A stretch of DNA of 64,000 bases from Paenibacillus dakarensis (lineage in GTDB: Bacteria; Bacillota; Bacilli; Paenibacillales; Paenibacillaceae), in contig NZ_CDSE01000017.1 in NCBI RefSeq assembly GCF_001373415.1, positions 1 to 64,000 of the forward strand. The letters are read 5' to 3'. The notes below the pieces were generated by a model that was not told where the DNA came from, searched no databases, and was given only the letters and a program-made list of their open reading frames with translations. Both the position numbers and the translations under genes were made by a program. Of this stretch, positions 46,235 to 55,690 are shown piece by piece (the first letter of the stretch is position 1; every line of letters starts with the position of its first letter).

Positions 46235-48304
46235 TTATTGAATTGTAATAATATTGGGCTCTCCCGCTTTAACGACACCTGTTTTGTTCAGCTTCACCGA
46301 GACTCCTTCCGGAAGGTTGGAGAAGATAACTGGAGTTATAATGGACTTCGCATGCTCTTTTACATACTCAAGATCCACCTCCATAATCGGCTGACCCGCT
46401 GACACAAGATCTCCTTCGTTAACAAGCACTTTGAAGCCTTGTCCTTTTAATTTCACTGTATTTACACCTATATGAACAAGCACTTCTTTACCGCCATCGG
46501 ACATAATGCCGACTGCGTGTTTGCTTGGGAAGACATTAAACACTTTACCATACACCGGTGACGCTATCTTGCCGTCATGCGGCAGAACTGCAAATCCGTC
46601 ACCTGTCATTCTTTCAGCGAATACCGGATCAGGGACATTCGAAATGTCCATCAATTCTCCATTCACTGGAGCAACAATATCTTCAAGTATAACAGCATCG
46701 CCATCCTGCGCTGCCTGCTGTTCTACAACCGCCGGTTGCTCAACCGCTGTTTCCTTATCTGTCGCGGTGGAAGGTGGCAGTGTTTTGCCGGACATAATGT
46801 CCTGCATTTGGGATTTGATCGTATCCGACCGTGTACCAAAGATCGCCTGAATATTGTTCCCTACCTCAAGTACTCCGGATGCGCCCAGCTGTTTCAAGCG
46901 ATTCTTATCTACATTTGCTTTATCTTTAACCTCAACCCGGAGTCTTGTAATACAAGCATCCAGATGTGCAATGTTAGATTGTCCGCCAAGTGCAGTCAGG
47001 ATGTTATAAGGCAGTTCATCCTTACTGCGGCCGGTTTTTTCAGTATTTTCTTCCGTAGCAACAGAATCTTCACGTCCAGGAGTCTTGAGATTGAACTTAC
47101 GGATAACAAATCGGAACCCGAAATAGTAAATCACCGCCAAAATCAACCCGACGATAATGACATTCCACCACGGGGTTCGGTTCGGAATCACGCCAAAGAT
47201 CACATAGTCAATCAATCCGCCAGAGAATGTCATACCAATCTTGGTGTTAAGAAGGTGCATAGTCATAAAGGACAGACCCGCAAACACCGTATGAACCGCA
47301 AACAAAAGCGGTGCTACAAAGAGGAATGAGAATTCAAGCGGTTCAGTGATCCCTGTTAAGAACGAAGTCAGAGCTGCCGAGCCCATAATACCGGCAACCA
47401 TCTTCTTGTTCTCCGGCTTAGCCTCATGATAGATCGCTAGTGCCGCAGCTGGAAGACCGAACATCATAAACGGAAACTTACCAGTCATGAAGGTACCTGC
47501 TGTAAATTCCACACCATCACGCAGCTGAGCCATAAATATGTTCTGATCGCCTCGTATATACTGTCCAGCCTGATTCACATACTCTCCAAATTCGAACCAG
47601 AACGGTGAATAGAAGATGTGGTGCAAACCGAACGGAATCAGTGCCCGCTCTACGATACCGAACACAAATACCGACAGTGTCATATTCTGTTCGAGCATGA
47701 AATGGGAGGCTGTGTTCAGTCCTGCCTGAATTGGCGGCCAGATAAGCGTCATCAACAATCCCAAGAGAACGGATGTAGCTGCAGTCATAATTGGGACGAA
47801 ACGTTTACCCGCAAAGAACCCTAAGTATGACGGAAGTTCGATATTATAGAATCTTCGGTACATGCTCGCAGCCAAAATACCGACGATAATACCACCGAAC
47901 ACCCCTGTCGCAAGGGTAGGAATACCCAGCACGCTGGCATAGGCATTATCAGAACCAATCATGGATTCTGTAACTCCAAGTACAGAGCCCATCGTCACGT
48001 TCATGACAAGGTAACCGATAATTGCCGCGAGACCAGCAACTCCTTCGCCTCCAGCCAATCCCACAGCCACCCCGACGGCGAACAACAGGGACAAATTCGT
48101 AAATACGATCTGCCCGGAGTTCATCATAACAGTCGCAATTGCTTGAACCCACCCTGCATCGAGCCACGGTACGTACTTAAGAAAGTCGGGGTTTACGAGC
48201 ATGTTGCCTAGACCAAGAAGCAATCCTGCTGCCGGCAGAATTGCAACAGGCAGCATAAGAGCTTTACCGACCCTTTGCAAAACCCCAAAAAGCCTTTTAA
48301 ACAT
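46235..48304 (-). CDS. ptsG: Glucose-specific PTS permease EIICBA
   Basis: 689 aa with three fused domains. The EIIC membrane domain (about 1-405) has GITEPLEF at 318-325. EIIB (about 430-505) has phospho-Cys451 in [14 protein letters not shown] (about 540-689) has His596 and phospho-His611 in [12 protein letters not shown]. Imports and phosphorylates glucose. AAGGAG lies 8 bases before the ATG. Expression is set by GlcT antitermination at the leader (48305-48555). Confidence 0.96.
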   Translation of the reverse strand: MFKRLFGVLQRVGKALMLPVAILPAAGLLLGLGNMLVNPDFLKYVPWLDAGWVQAIATVMMNSGQIVFTNLSLLFAVGVAVGLAGGEGVAGLAAIIGYLVMNVTMGSVLGVTESMIGSDNAYASVLGIPTLATGVFGGIIVGILAASMYRRFYNIELPSYLGFFAGKRFVPIMTAATSVLLGLLMTLIWPPIQAGLNTASHFMLEQNMTLSVFVFGIVERALIPFGLHHIFYSPFWFEFGEYVNQAGQYIRGDQNIFMAQLRDGVEFTAGTFMTGKFPFMMFGLPAAALAIYHEAKPENKKMVAGIMGSAALTSFLTGITEPLEFSFLFVAPLLFAVHTVFAGLSFMTMHLLNTKIGMTFSGGLIDYVIFGVIPNRTPWWNVIIVGLILAVIYYFGFRFVIRKFNLKTPGREDSVATEENTEKTGRSKDELPYNILTALGGQSNIAHLDACITRLRVEVKDKANVDKNRLKQLGASGVLEVGNNIQAIFGTRSDTIKSQMQDIMSGKTLPPSTATDKETAVEQPAVVEQQAAQDGDAVILEDIVAPVNGELMDISNVPDPVFAERMTGDGFAVLPHDGKIASPVYGKVFNVFPSKHAVGIMSDGGKEVLVHIGVNTVKLKGQGFKVLVNEGDLVSAGQPIMEVDLEYVKEHAKSIITPVIFSNLPEGVSVKLNKTGVVKAGEPNIITIQ

Positions 48305-48364
48305 TGTAATTCTCCTTTTTTTTCAAGATGTAAAAGCTTAGGTGAGGAGTCAAAACTTCAAACC

Positions 48365-48475
48365 GAAAAAAGGCATGGGCATACACCAGGATTCGGTTGT
48401 TCTATATCTTCATGGATTAGACTACCCATAAAGGTACAAGAACAACCAAAAATGTCCTGTTATATACTCATGCCT
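48365..48475 (-). terminator. Regulated leader terminator of ptsG
   Basis: Minus strand AGGCATG (inside the antiterminator site) pairs with CATGCCT followed by TTTTTT. The loop contains further pairing GGTTGTTCT / AGAACAACC. Because the 5' arm is shared with the RAT, GlcT binding excludes this terminator, as in B. subtilis. Confidence 0.8.
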
Positions 48476-48494
48476 GATCGTATCAGTTACACGT
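48465..48494 (-). promoter_or_regulatory. Ribonucleic antiterminator (RAT) bound by GlcT
   Basis: On the minus strand the 30 bases begin ACGTGTAACTGAT and end CAGGCATGAGTA, closely matching the B. subtilis ptsG RAT as I recall it. It overlaps the 5' arm of the terminator and lies about 160 bases before the ptsG start, next to glcT. Confidence 0.88.
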
Positions 48495-48525
48495 TGATTT
48501 GTAGTTTTGCTAAATAACAGTTCGT

Positions 48526-48554
48526 ATTGTATCACCCATCTTAAGAGGTTTCAA
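48526..48554 (-). promoter_or_regulatory. SigA-type promoter of ptsGHI
   Basis: Minus strand TTGAAA, 17-base spacer, TACAAT, placed about 35 bases before the RAT. Close to consensus at both hexamers. Confidence 0.7.
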
Positions 48555-48581
48555 GGGGTAAACTATATAAAATTTCGTCAT

Positions 48582-49433
48582 TTATTCATCTTGTTCTTTT
48601 CTTTGAGCAAGTCGCTGCAGATGAATACTCAAATAACCAGCTTCCGCTGCAAAGATCGGTTTGCCTAGACGCTGCTCCATCATCTTGGTAAGCTTCCAGG
48701 CGAGTGAATACATTTCCGGATACTCCCTCTTAAGAAGGCTGTCCAGCGATCCCGCTTCTTCGACCGTTTCCCCTCGTCGAACTCTCTCTAGTGCAAAACG
48801 TAAATGAGTGATTAATCTGGAGTAATCAAGTGAATCTTTAGGAATTGCAAACCCCAGTTTGTCTTCTACCACATGGACTAGGTCAGATACGAGCCTGGAA
48901 TATTTCCTTACCTCCGAAACATGCTGGTTCGTTAGCGCCCCATGAAAGTGAAGGGCTATAAATCCAACTTCATCTTCACCTAGATCTATGCCCAAGCGAT
49001 CCCTTATGACCTGTACTGCATATTCAGCCATCTTGAACTCCTCAGGATATAACTCCCTTGTCTCATACAAAAAAGGATTATGAATCATAAGTCCCTGAGT
49101 ATGGCGTTTAATGGCAAATGCAATATGGTCGGTCAATGCAATGTGTATATGCTCATTCAAAGGCCCACTGCTTGATTTTGAGGCATGAAGAATAATTTCA
49201 TTCATCACTTCTATTAGCGGTTCATCAATCTGCGGAACCAATTGCTTATACTGTTCCTGTTCCTCCGGCTTCGTCAGGATAAACATTTTTTCCACAGCAG
49301 AGAGCGGGATCGTATCATTTAATTTTCGATGGAATCCTATACCTTTACCAATGACAACAACCTCACCATGTTGAGGGTGTTTCGCAATTATAACGTTATT
49401 ATTCAATACTTTAGCAACTTGTAAGCTGCTCAC
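48582..49433 (-). CDS. glcT: GlcT-type transcription antiterminator (BglG family)
   Basis: 283 aa from a GTG at 49433, 6 bases after AGAGGTGG; the frame to 49484 is rejected because the CAT domain begins right after this GTG. RNA-binding CAT domain (1-60): VAKVLNNNVIIAKH and IGKGIGFHRK. PRD1 and PRD2 follow with conserved His in EHIHIALTDHI and ALHFHGAL. When glucose is present the unphosphorylated protein binds the RAT and lets ptsG be transcribed. Size matches B. subtilis GlcT. Confidence 0.93.
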   Translation of the reverse strand: MSSLQVAKVLNNNVIIAKHPQHGEVVVIGKGIGFHRKLNDTIPLSAVEKMFILTKPEEQEQYKQLVPQIDEPLIEVMNEIILHASKSSSGPLNEHIHIALTDHIAFAIKRHTQGLMIHNPFLYETRELYPEEFKMAEYAVQVIRDRLGIDLGEDEVGFIALHFHGALTNQHVSEVRKYSRLVSDLVHVVEDKLGFAIPKDSLDYSRLITHLRFALERVRRGETVEEAGSLDSLLKREYPEMYSLAWKLTKMMEQRLGKPIFAAEAGYLSIHLQRLAQRKEQDE

Positions 49434-49467
49434 AGCACCCACCTCTTTTGATAACACATCCCCGCTA

Positions 49468-49497
49468 ATCTTAACAGATAACACTACATTCAGGCAA
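49468..49497 (-). promoter_or_regulatory. Possible SigA-type promoter of glcT
   Basis: Minus strand TTGCCT, 18-base spacer, TAAGAT, 34 bases before the GTG start. Confidence 0.45.
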
Positions 49498-49530
49498 AAG
49501 TAAAAGCAGCCCTGTTTTATCCAGAGCTGC
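49497..49530 (-). terminator. Intrinsic terminator after floT
   Basis: Minus strand GCAGCTCTG / CAGGGCTGC with a 7-base loop and TTTTACTTTT tail, 12 bases after the stop. Confidence 0.7.
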
Positions 49531-49541
49531 CAAATAGCTAA

Positions 49542-51068
49542 TTATTCAGTTTCCTTTGTAGCAACAGTCTCCATTGCTACGGGCTGAGCCTCAATTGCAA
49601 CGGGTTTTTGCCCTTGTGTTACAGGACGTTTGGTCAGATTGTGAATGATCTGTTCAACGTCAATGCCGGATACGCTTTTCAGCATTTCAGGAGCAGTAGA
49701 CATGAGCTCTGTTACATAGTTACTTACTCGCGCCGCTCCTTCGCCCTTACCTGTATCCACAACGGTCAATTTATCAATCGATGAAAGTGGCCCAGCTATT
49801 TTACCTGCAAGCTCAGGCAGCATTTGAACAATAATATCGAGGATCGCAGCTTCTCCATATTGTTTGAACGCTTCAGCAAGCTTTTCTTTGGCTTCCGCCT
49901 CAGCTAAACCGCGCAGACGGATAACTTCTGCTTCAGCTGTACCTTTAGCACGCTCTGCATCCGCCACTGCCAGACCATCAAGCCGTTTTTGTTCCGCAGA
50001 GGCCTTTGCCTGAGTTTCGATGGAATACTGAACGGCATCCGCTTCACGCATTTTCCGCGCTTTATCCGCTTCTGCAGCCTGTTCAACCGCATAGCGATCG
50101 GCGTCCGCTTTTTTCTTCACTTCTGCGTCATACTGTTTCTGACGAACCGTAATTTCCTTATCTTGCAGGTCAATCTCGCGTTCTTTACGTACCAGTTCCA
50201 CTTTCATCTGCTCTTCGACCATGGTCTGTTTAGCACGAGCTTCTTGAATGTGGTATGCCTGATCCGCTTCGGCTTTCGCAGTATCTTGATCTTTCTTGAA
50301 GGAGGCAATTTTCAGTTCTTTCTCTTTAGCCGCCTCGGCAATGTTCGTATCACGGATCAGCTCTGCCTTCTGTCCTTCTTCTTCCGCCCGCGCTTTCTGA
50401 ATACGCGCATCTCGAATCGCTTCTGCTTCAGCAATCTCAGCATCCCGCTTGACTGTAGCAATCCGAGGTTTACCGAGAGCTTCCAGATAACCGTGTTTAT
50501 CCCGCACGTCCTTAATGGTAAAGGAGACAATCTGCAGGCCCATTTTCTTCAAATCACGGGCTGCTACGCCTTGAACTTCCTGTGCAAATTTATCACGGTT
50601 TCTGTACACTTCCTCCACAGTCATAGAGCCTAGAATCGCACGGAGATGACCCTCAAGCACTTCTTGAGCTTCACCCTTCAGCGCCTCAATCGGCTTACCC
50701 ATAAACTGCTCAGCCGCAGTGGCTACATCTTCAATAGAACTTCCAACTTTAATGATTGCCACACCATCCGCCAGAACTGGTACCCCTTGCTCCGTATAAA
50801 CTTCCGGGGTCATCACATCCAGCTTGTGTGACAGCAGTGAGACGAACTCGGATCTCTGAAATACTGGTAAAATAAATGCCCCGCCGCCACGAACGATTTT
50901 GATCCTGCGTCCGGAATCATCTTCGGAAATATTCTTGCTTCCAAGGAAGGAACCGGTTACGATCATGGCTTCATCCGGACTCACTGTTTTGTAACGAGCC
51001 CAGAAAGCTAAGCCCAATACGATAATAACCCCTACAACGATCGACGGAATAACTAAAAACTCAGGCAT
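49542..51068 (-). CDS. floT: Flotillin-like membrane scaffold protein FloT
   Basis: 508 aa from the ATG at 51068, overlapping the yuaF-like gene by 8 bases. N-terminal membrane helix (VIPSIVVGVIIVLGLAFWA), SPFH/band-7 domain (about 30-220), a long Ala/Glu/Lys-rich coiled coil with EAEAIRDARIQKA-type repeats (about 220-410), and a C-terminal oligomerisation region. Organises functional membrane microdomains in Bacillus. The C-terminus is Gln/Val/Ala-rich. Confidence 0.93.
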   Translation of the reverse strand: MPEFLVIPSIVVGVIIVLGLAFWARYKTVSPDEAMIVTGSFLGSKNISEDDSGRRIKIVRGGGAFILPVFQRSEFVSLLSHKLDVMTPEVYTEQGVPVLADGVAIIKVGSSIEDVATAAEQFMGKPIEALKGEAQEVLEGHLRAILGSMTVEEVYRNRDKFAQEVQGVAARDLKKMGLQIVSFTIKDVRDKHGYLEALGKPRIATVKRDAEIAEAEAIRDARIQKARAEEEGQKAELIRDTNIAEAAKEKELKIASFKKDQDTAKAEADQAYHIQEARAKQTMVEEQMKVELVRKEREIDLQDKEITVRQKQYDAEVKKKADADRYAVEQAAEADKARKMREADAVQYSIETQAKASAEQKRLDGLAVADAERAKGTAEAEVIRLRGLAEAEAKEKLAEAFKQYGEAAILDIIVQMLPELAGKIAGPLSSIDKLTVVDTGKGEGAARVSNYVTELMSTAPEMLKSVSGIDVEQIIHNLTKRPVTQGQKPVAIEAQPVAMETVATKETE

Positions 51069-51606
51069 GTTCTTCATCCTCTCCCTTACGTTCTTCCAGC
51101 TCGGATACTCTAAGGACATCTTCTGCTACATCTACAATGACTACCCGTACTCCTGCAGCGACCGGCTTCTGGTCAAAACTTGCGGCAATATGCAGCGTAT
51201 TCCCTGCCCCCACCTTTACCATAACTTCACCGAAGCCTTGCGCAGGAACCGGAATTGTCACTTCGCCAATTCGTCCGGCTAACTCCCTAACAGAAAATCC
51301 AGTGGAGTTTTCACTATTCTCCATCGGACGAACATAACCGAAGTAAACGGCGATCGATAATAAAATCGCTATAAGCAGAGATAGAATGACCTGCGGCACT
51401 GAGGATAAATCGGTGTATTTCTCGAGCATGATGCCAGCACCTCCGAAAATGGTGATGCCGGAAGCAAGCACAACCGGTTTAAGAAAATCAACCGACAGAA
51501 AATCCAGCATTCCATCCATCGCACTAGACAGGACATCCCCGAGCAGCACTGTCACAACAGCGAACAACACACCTCCGACAAGACATCCCCAAAACAGCGC
51601 CTCCAT
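51061..51606 (-). CDS. NfeD-family membrane protein (YuaF-like)
   Basis: 181 aa, three to four membrane helices in the first 110 residues, then a soluble OB-fold (about 115-175: GRIGEVTIPVPAQGFGEV, VIVDVAEDVLRV). NfeD proteins are encoded with and act with flotillins; here the gene overlaps floT by 8 bases. A SigW-like promoter lies upstream, as for B. subtilis yuaFG. Confidence 0.9.
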   Translation of the reverse strand: MEALFWGCLVGGVLFAVVTVLLGDVLSSAMDGMLDFLSVDFLKPVVLASGITIFGGAGIMLEKYTDLSSVPQVILSLLIAILLSIAVYFGYVRPMENSENSTGFSVRELAGRIGEVTIPVPAQGFGEVMVKVGAGNTLHIAASFDQKPVAAGVRVVIVDVAEDVLRVSELEERKGEDEEHA

Positions 51607-51650
51607 GTTGACTGCTCCCTTCAGAATTCCTTACTGTATATAACAAATAT

Positions 51651-51677
51651 TACGTATAAAAGTTCGCCTTAGTTTCA
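51651..51677 (-). promoter_or_regulatory. SigW-like ECF promoter of yuaF-floT
   Basis: Minus strand TGAAAC, 17-base spacer, CGTA, 45 bases before the yuaF-like ATG. This is the classic SigW-type pattern for cell-envelope stress genes; the B. subtilis orthologues are SigW targets. Confidence 0.65.
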
Positions 51678-51730
51678 ATATTTTTCCTCCGTTCTTGTTG
51701 TTCTTCCTTCAATTTGTAATTTTTGTGTAC

Positions 51731-51768
51731 AAAAAAGACGGCGCAAGGTTAACCTCTTCGCGCCGCTC
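51731..51768 (-). terminator. Intrinsic terminator after the alcohol dehydrogenase gene
   Basis: Minus strand GCGGCGC / GCGCCGTC with inner pairing AGGTTAACCT and a TTTTTT tail, about 30 bases after the stop. Confidence 0.8.
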
Positions 51769-51796
51769 TTTCTAATTTAGAATATTGTAAATTTAC

Positions 51797-52960
51797 TTAT
51801 AGTGACATTTTGTAAATCTGCACAGCATCCTCACGCTGCAATTTGCGGAAGTTTCCGAACGGACCAAAACGAACAGCTTTATCCGCCATTAATTCAATAT
51901 CGCTTCCATCAATATTGTAATCAGCAAGAGTGCTAGGAGCACCTATAGACGTCCAGAAATTACGCAAAGCCTGAATTCCCTCCAGACCAACCTCACGATC
52001 TGTTTTGCCGGCTGGATCAACATTAAATACATGAACAGCTAATCGTTTAAATCGTTCAACATCAACATCGATATTATATTTCATCCAGTTCGGGAACAGT
52101 ATAGCAAGACCACCGCCATGCGGGATATCATACACAGCAGACACAGCATGCTCGATATTATGCGTTGCCCAGTCACCGCGGAGTCCCATGCTGACCATAT
52201 TATTCAGAGCCATCGTACCGCAGTACATAATAGTCTCGCGGTATTCATAATTCTCCAAATCCTCTATAAGCTTAGGTGCAGTTTCAATCACGGTCCGAAG
52301 GATCGTCTCACAGAAACCATCCTGAATAGGTGTATTCGTATCCAGATGGAAATAGTGCTCCAGAACATGGGACATGATATCCACCATGCCATATACCGTT
52401 TGATCTTTTGGCAGAGTGAAGGTATGAACAGGGTCTAGAATCGAGAAGACAGGAAATGCATGTACACTCCCCCAACCCAGTTTCTCCTTCGTTACTTCAT
52501 TGGTAATAACCGAACCGCTGTTCATTTCTGATCCGGTTGCTGCCATGGTTAATACAGTACCAAGAGGAATCGCATCCTGTGGGGCTGCCTTGCGTTCAAC
52601 AAAGTCCCACATATCCCCTTTGTACTTAGCACCCACAGCAATGGCCTTGGAGCAGTCAATTACGCTCCCGCCGCCCACGGCAAGGATCAATTCGATATTA
52701 TGCTTACGGCACAATTCCACGCCACGGTGGACGGTGGACAAGCGCGGGTTAGGTTCAACTCCACTCAGTTCAGTTACCTCTGCCCCGGTCTCTTGTAATA
52801 ATGTCATTACCTGATCATACAGACCGCTGCGTTTAATGCTTCCTCCACCATATACAAGGAGTACATTTTGTCCATATTTCGGCACTTCGCTCTTCAGTGC
52901 GTCCAGCTTACCTTTTCCAAAGATTAATTTGGTCGGATTATAAAATTCAAAAGGTCCCAT
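51797..52960 (-). CDS. Iron-containing NAD(P)H-dependent alcohol dehydrogenase (butanol dehydrogenase type)
   Basis: 387 aa from the ATG at 52960, after GAGGGAGG, the same length as B. subtilis YugJ. Group III alcohol dehydrogenase. NAD(P)-binding [16 protein letters not shown]; metal ligands in [12 protein letters not shown] and [24 protein letters not shown]. Reduces aldehydes to alcohols during fermentation. A good -10 (TATAAT, 53008-53013) with a weak -35 lies upstream. Confidence 0.93.
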   Translation of the reverse strand: MGPFEFYNPTKLIFGKGKLDALKSEVPKYGQNVLLVYGGGSIKRSGLYDQVMTLLQETGAEVTELSGVEPNPRLSTVHRGVELCRKHNIELILAVGGGSVIDCSKAIAVGAKYKGDMWDFVERKAAPQDAIPLGTVLTMAATGSEMNSGSVITNEVTKEKLGWGSVHAFPVFSILDPVHTFTLPKDQTVYGMVDIMSHVLEHYFHLDTNTPIQDGFCETILRTVIETAPKLIEDLENYEYRETIMYCGTMALNNMVSMGLRGDWATHNIEHAVSAVYDIPHGGGLAILFPNWMKYNIDVDVERFKRLAVHVFNVDPAGKTDREVGLEGIQALRNFWTSIGAPSTLADYNIDGSDIELMADKAVRFGPFGNFRKLQREDAVQIYKMSL

Positions 52961-53007
52961 GTGTTCCCCAACCTCCCTCAAAGTATCATAAATATAACAG
53001 CCCTATA

Positions 53008-53035
53008 ATTATACTATCCCGTTCTCTCAAAACAA
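53008..53035 (-). promoter_or_regulatory. Possible promoter of the alcohol dehydrogenase gene
   Basis: Minus strand TTGTTT, 16-base spacer, perfect TATAAT, 48 bases before the ATG. The -35 abuts the galT terminator. Confidence 0.4.
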
Positions 53036-53069
53036 AACAGCCGCAATCCTCCCTTAGGATTACGACTGG
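53030..53069 (-). terminator. Intrinsic terminator after galT
   Basis: Minus strand CAGTCGTAATCCT / AGGATTGCGGCTG stem (two mismatched or wobble pairs) with TTTTGTTTT tail, 35 bases after the stop. Confidence 0.7.
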
Positions 53070-53103
53070 TTTATTATTTAAATATAAGTGTTAACCTGCG
53101 ATA

Positions 53104-54687
53104 CTATTCAGCAGAATATCCCATGCTGCAGAGAAAACGAGTGAATGCCTGTCTGCCCTCTTCTGTATGCTTATAAACTCCGGCTTGTTCCAGAATCGAT
53201 GTGAATATACCTCCAACTTCGCTGCGGATTAGAGCCAATGCTTCCTCTTTGGATATATTCTCTTTAGCACGTTCTTTCAGTTCTTGGATCCAATCCAGAT
53301 GAACCCCAAGAGCATGCCCCTCTGATTGGGCAGCCTTATATAACTCTGTATCTCCTGATAAAATATCTGCGATTTGATCCAGTTCCAGTTTAAGCCTTCC
53401 CGGCAGTATAGCCAGACCCATAACTTCGATCAAACCGATATTCTCTTTCTTAATATGATGCATTTCCCGATGTGGATGAAAGATTCCCTCCGGATGCTCC
53501 TCATTGGTCCGGTTATTCCGTAGAACCAGGTCTAATTCATAACCGCCTTCGTCATTACGCCGTGCTATAGGAGTAACCGTGTTATGCCGAATTTTCTCCC
53601 CTTCTATGTCACTGTATGCTTCAATATCTACAGACGGGTCACTGTATACCTTCCATGACTCATAAATATCATTGGCACATTCAAGCAGTGTACCCCGGTC
53701 CGCTGCAGACAAACGGATGACCGACATCGGCCAATTTACGATACTGACAGAGACTCCTGAATACTTATCATGTTTAAATCGGGCTAGTTTGGGTGCCTTT
53801 TGAATCGGGAATGTGTGTCTCCCCCCTTGAAAATGATCATGGGTCAATATCGAACCGCCAACAATCGGCAGATCCGCATTCGAACCCAGAAAATAATGAG
53901 GATAAGCATCCACAAAATCCAGTAAACGGGCAAGTGTATCTTTCGTTAATTTCATAGGAACATGATCATGGTGAAGTACAATACAGTGCTCATTATAATA
54001 GACATAAGGAGAGTACTGGAACAACCATTTCTCCCTGTTTAATTCAAGCGGTATAACCCTCAGATTCTGTCTGGCAGGGTGATTAACCCGTCCGGCATAT
54101 CCAACATTCTCCCGGCATAATTGACATTTCGGATACACAGGAGGAGGAAGCAGCTTCGCCATCGCAATCTCCTTGGGATTCTTCTCCGGCTTCGATAGAT
54201 TAATCGTGATCTCGATATCCCCGTATGAACTTGGATGCTTCCAGTATTCATTCTTTGCGATTCGGTCCATACGAATATAGTTGGAATCGATACATAATTT
54301 ATAAAAATTGTTCGTTGCCGCCTCGATCCCCTGCGCTTGCTCTGTCATACGGAAAGCACTGATAACTTCGGATGGACGAGCCATCAAGCGCCCCATAATT
54401 TTGGCGTCAAGCAGATCCCGGTACGTGTCTGTATTGTCTGGAATAAGTCCAATAACAATGCCGTAATCAATTAATATATCCAGCAGTGATTGCGGACTTT
54501 CAACCGGCTCCTCATTCACTCCACCATCAAAGGGTTCGCTAAAGCCGAAATCCTCCATAAGCAAATTGCGGCTGTAATCATAATCCGCTTCCTGAATTAA
54601 TCCCTTCCGCGCAGCAAATAGAATGAGCCGCTCGATCGCATGCAATACTTCATTGATTTCAGGAGTTCTTGCTGTCAGATTTTCCAT
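53104..54687 (-). CDS. galT: UDP-glucose-hexose-1-phosphate uridylyltransferase (class II GalT)
   Basis: 527 aa, the long Firmicute type. Leloir step: galactose-1-P plus UDP-glucose gives glucose-1-P plus UDP-galactose. Motifs: CIVLHHDHVPMKLT and GGSILTHDHFQGGRHTFPIQ. The ATG follows GGGGGAGC; 12 bases after galE. Third gene of the galKET operon. Confidence 0.95.
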   Translation of the reverse strand: MENLTARTPEINEVLHAIERLILFAARKGLIQEADYDYSRNLLMEDFGFSEPFDGGVNEEPVESPQSLLDILIDYGIVIGLIPDNTDTYRDLLDAKIMGRLMARPSEVISAFRMTEQAQGIEAATNNFYKLCIDSNYIRMDRIAKNEYWKHPSSYGDIEITINLSKPEKNPKEIAMAKLLPPPVYPKCQLCRENVGYAGRVNHPARQNLRVIPLELNREKWLFQYSPYVYYNEHCIVLHHDHVPMKLTKDTLARLLDFVDAYPHYFLGSNADLPIVGGSILTHDHFQGGRHTFPIQKAPKLARFKHDKYSGVSVSIVNWPMSVIRLSAADRGTLLECANDIYESWKVYSDPSVDIEAYSDIEGEKIRHNTVTPIARRNDEGGYELDLVLRNNRTNEEHPEGIFHPHREMHHIKKENIGLIEVMGLAILPGRLKLELDQIADILSGDTELYKAAQSEGHALGVHLDWIQELKERAKENISKEEALALIRSEVGGIFTSILEQAGVYKHTEEGRQAFTRFLCSMGYSAE

Positions 54688-54699
54688 GCCCGCTCCCCC

Positions 54700-55689
54700 T
54701 TAGTTCTCTTCATAACCGTTCGGATGGCTGCTATGCCATCTCCAGGCGCTTGCGATAATATCCTCCAGATTCGTGCGGGAAGGATTCCAGCCCAGAACAC
54801 TGCGGGCTTTATCTGATGAAGCAACCAGAACCGCAGGATCACCTGCACGGCGTGCCTCCATCACAACCGGAATATCCACGCCAGTTACCTGCTTCGACGT
54901 CTCAATAACTTCTTTAACCGAGAAGCCTTGGCCATTTCCAAGATTGAATACATTGCTTTCTTCTCCTCGGCGCAAATAATCTACGGCCCGCATATGTGCA
55001 TCGGCCAGATCACTGACATGAATATAGTCTCGAATACAAGTGCCGTCCGCTGTAGGATAATCCTCGCCGAACACCGAAATATGCTTGCGCTGTTTAAGAG
55101 CTGTCTGGAGTACCAGTGGAATGAGATGGCTTTCCGGACGATGATCCTCTCCTATTTTTCCGCTTGCATGTGAACCGGCTGCATTAAAATACCGGAGTGA
55201 TACATAGTTAATGCCAAGCACTTGATCAAACCAGGACATCATTCGCTCCATCGTCAGCTTCGTTTCACCGTAAACATTCGTCGGCTGGGTGCGGTCTTTC
55301 TCTTCAATCGGCACTTTCTCCGGTTCTCCATATGTTGCTGCCGTAGACGAAAATACAATTTTGCGTACACCCGCCTCATTCATCGCCTGCAAAAGGCAAA
55401 GCGTCCCATAAACGTTGTTATCGTAGTATTTCACCGGGTCTTTCATGCTCTCCCCGACAAGAGAATTTGCCGCAAAATGAATGACAGCATCAATATCATT
55501 CTCGCTAAACAGCTGTTTCAACAGCGCTTTATCACGAAGATCACCCTCGTAGAGCTTTCCGCCCAGCAGCGCTTCACGATGACCTGTCTCCAAACTATCA
55601 ATTACAACAACATCTTCACCCCGTTCAAGCAGCTCTGCTACAGTATGAGAACCAATATATCCGGCACCGCCGGTAACAAGGATCGCCAT
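54700..55689 (-). CDS. galE: UDP-glucose 4-epimerase
   Basis: 329 aa, extended short-chain dehydrogenase. NAD-binding GGAGYIGSHTVAEL; catalytic SSTAATYG and YGETK. Interconverts UDP-galactose and UDP-glucose. One base separates its start from the galK stop, so the genes are translationally linked. Confidence 0.96.
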   Translation of the reverse strand: MAILVTGGAGYIGSHTVAELLERGEDVVVIDSLETGHREALLGGKLYEGDLRDKALLKQLFSENDIDAVIHFAANSLVGESMKDPVKYYDNNVYGTLCLLQAMNEAGVRKIVFSSTAATYGEPEKVPIEEKDRTQPTNVYGETKLTMERMMSWFDQVLGINYVSLRYFNAAGSHASGKIGEDHRPESHLIPLVLQTALKQRKHISVFGEDYPTADGTCIRDYIHVSDLADAHMRAVDYLRRGEESNVFNLGNGQGFSVKEVIETSKQVTGVDIPVVMEARRAGDPAVLVASSDKARSVLGWNPSRTNLEDIIASAWRWHSSHPNGYEEN

Positions 55690-55690
55690 T

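Noticed and set aside
46577..47329. 250-codon plus-strand frame opposite ptsG
   Set aside because: It is antisense to a well-conserved domain-rich gene, with low-complexity, Cys/Arg-rich translation and no ribosome site.
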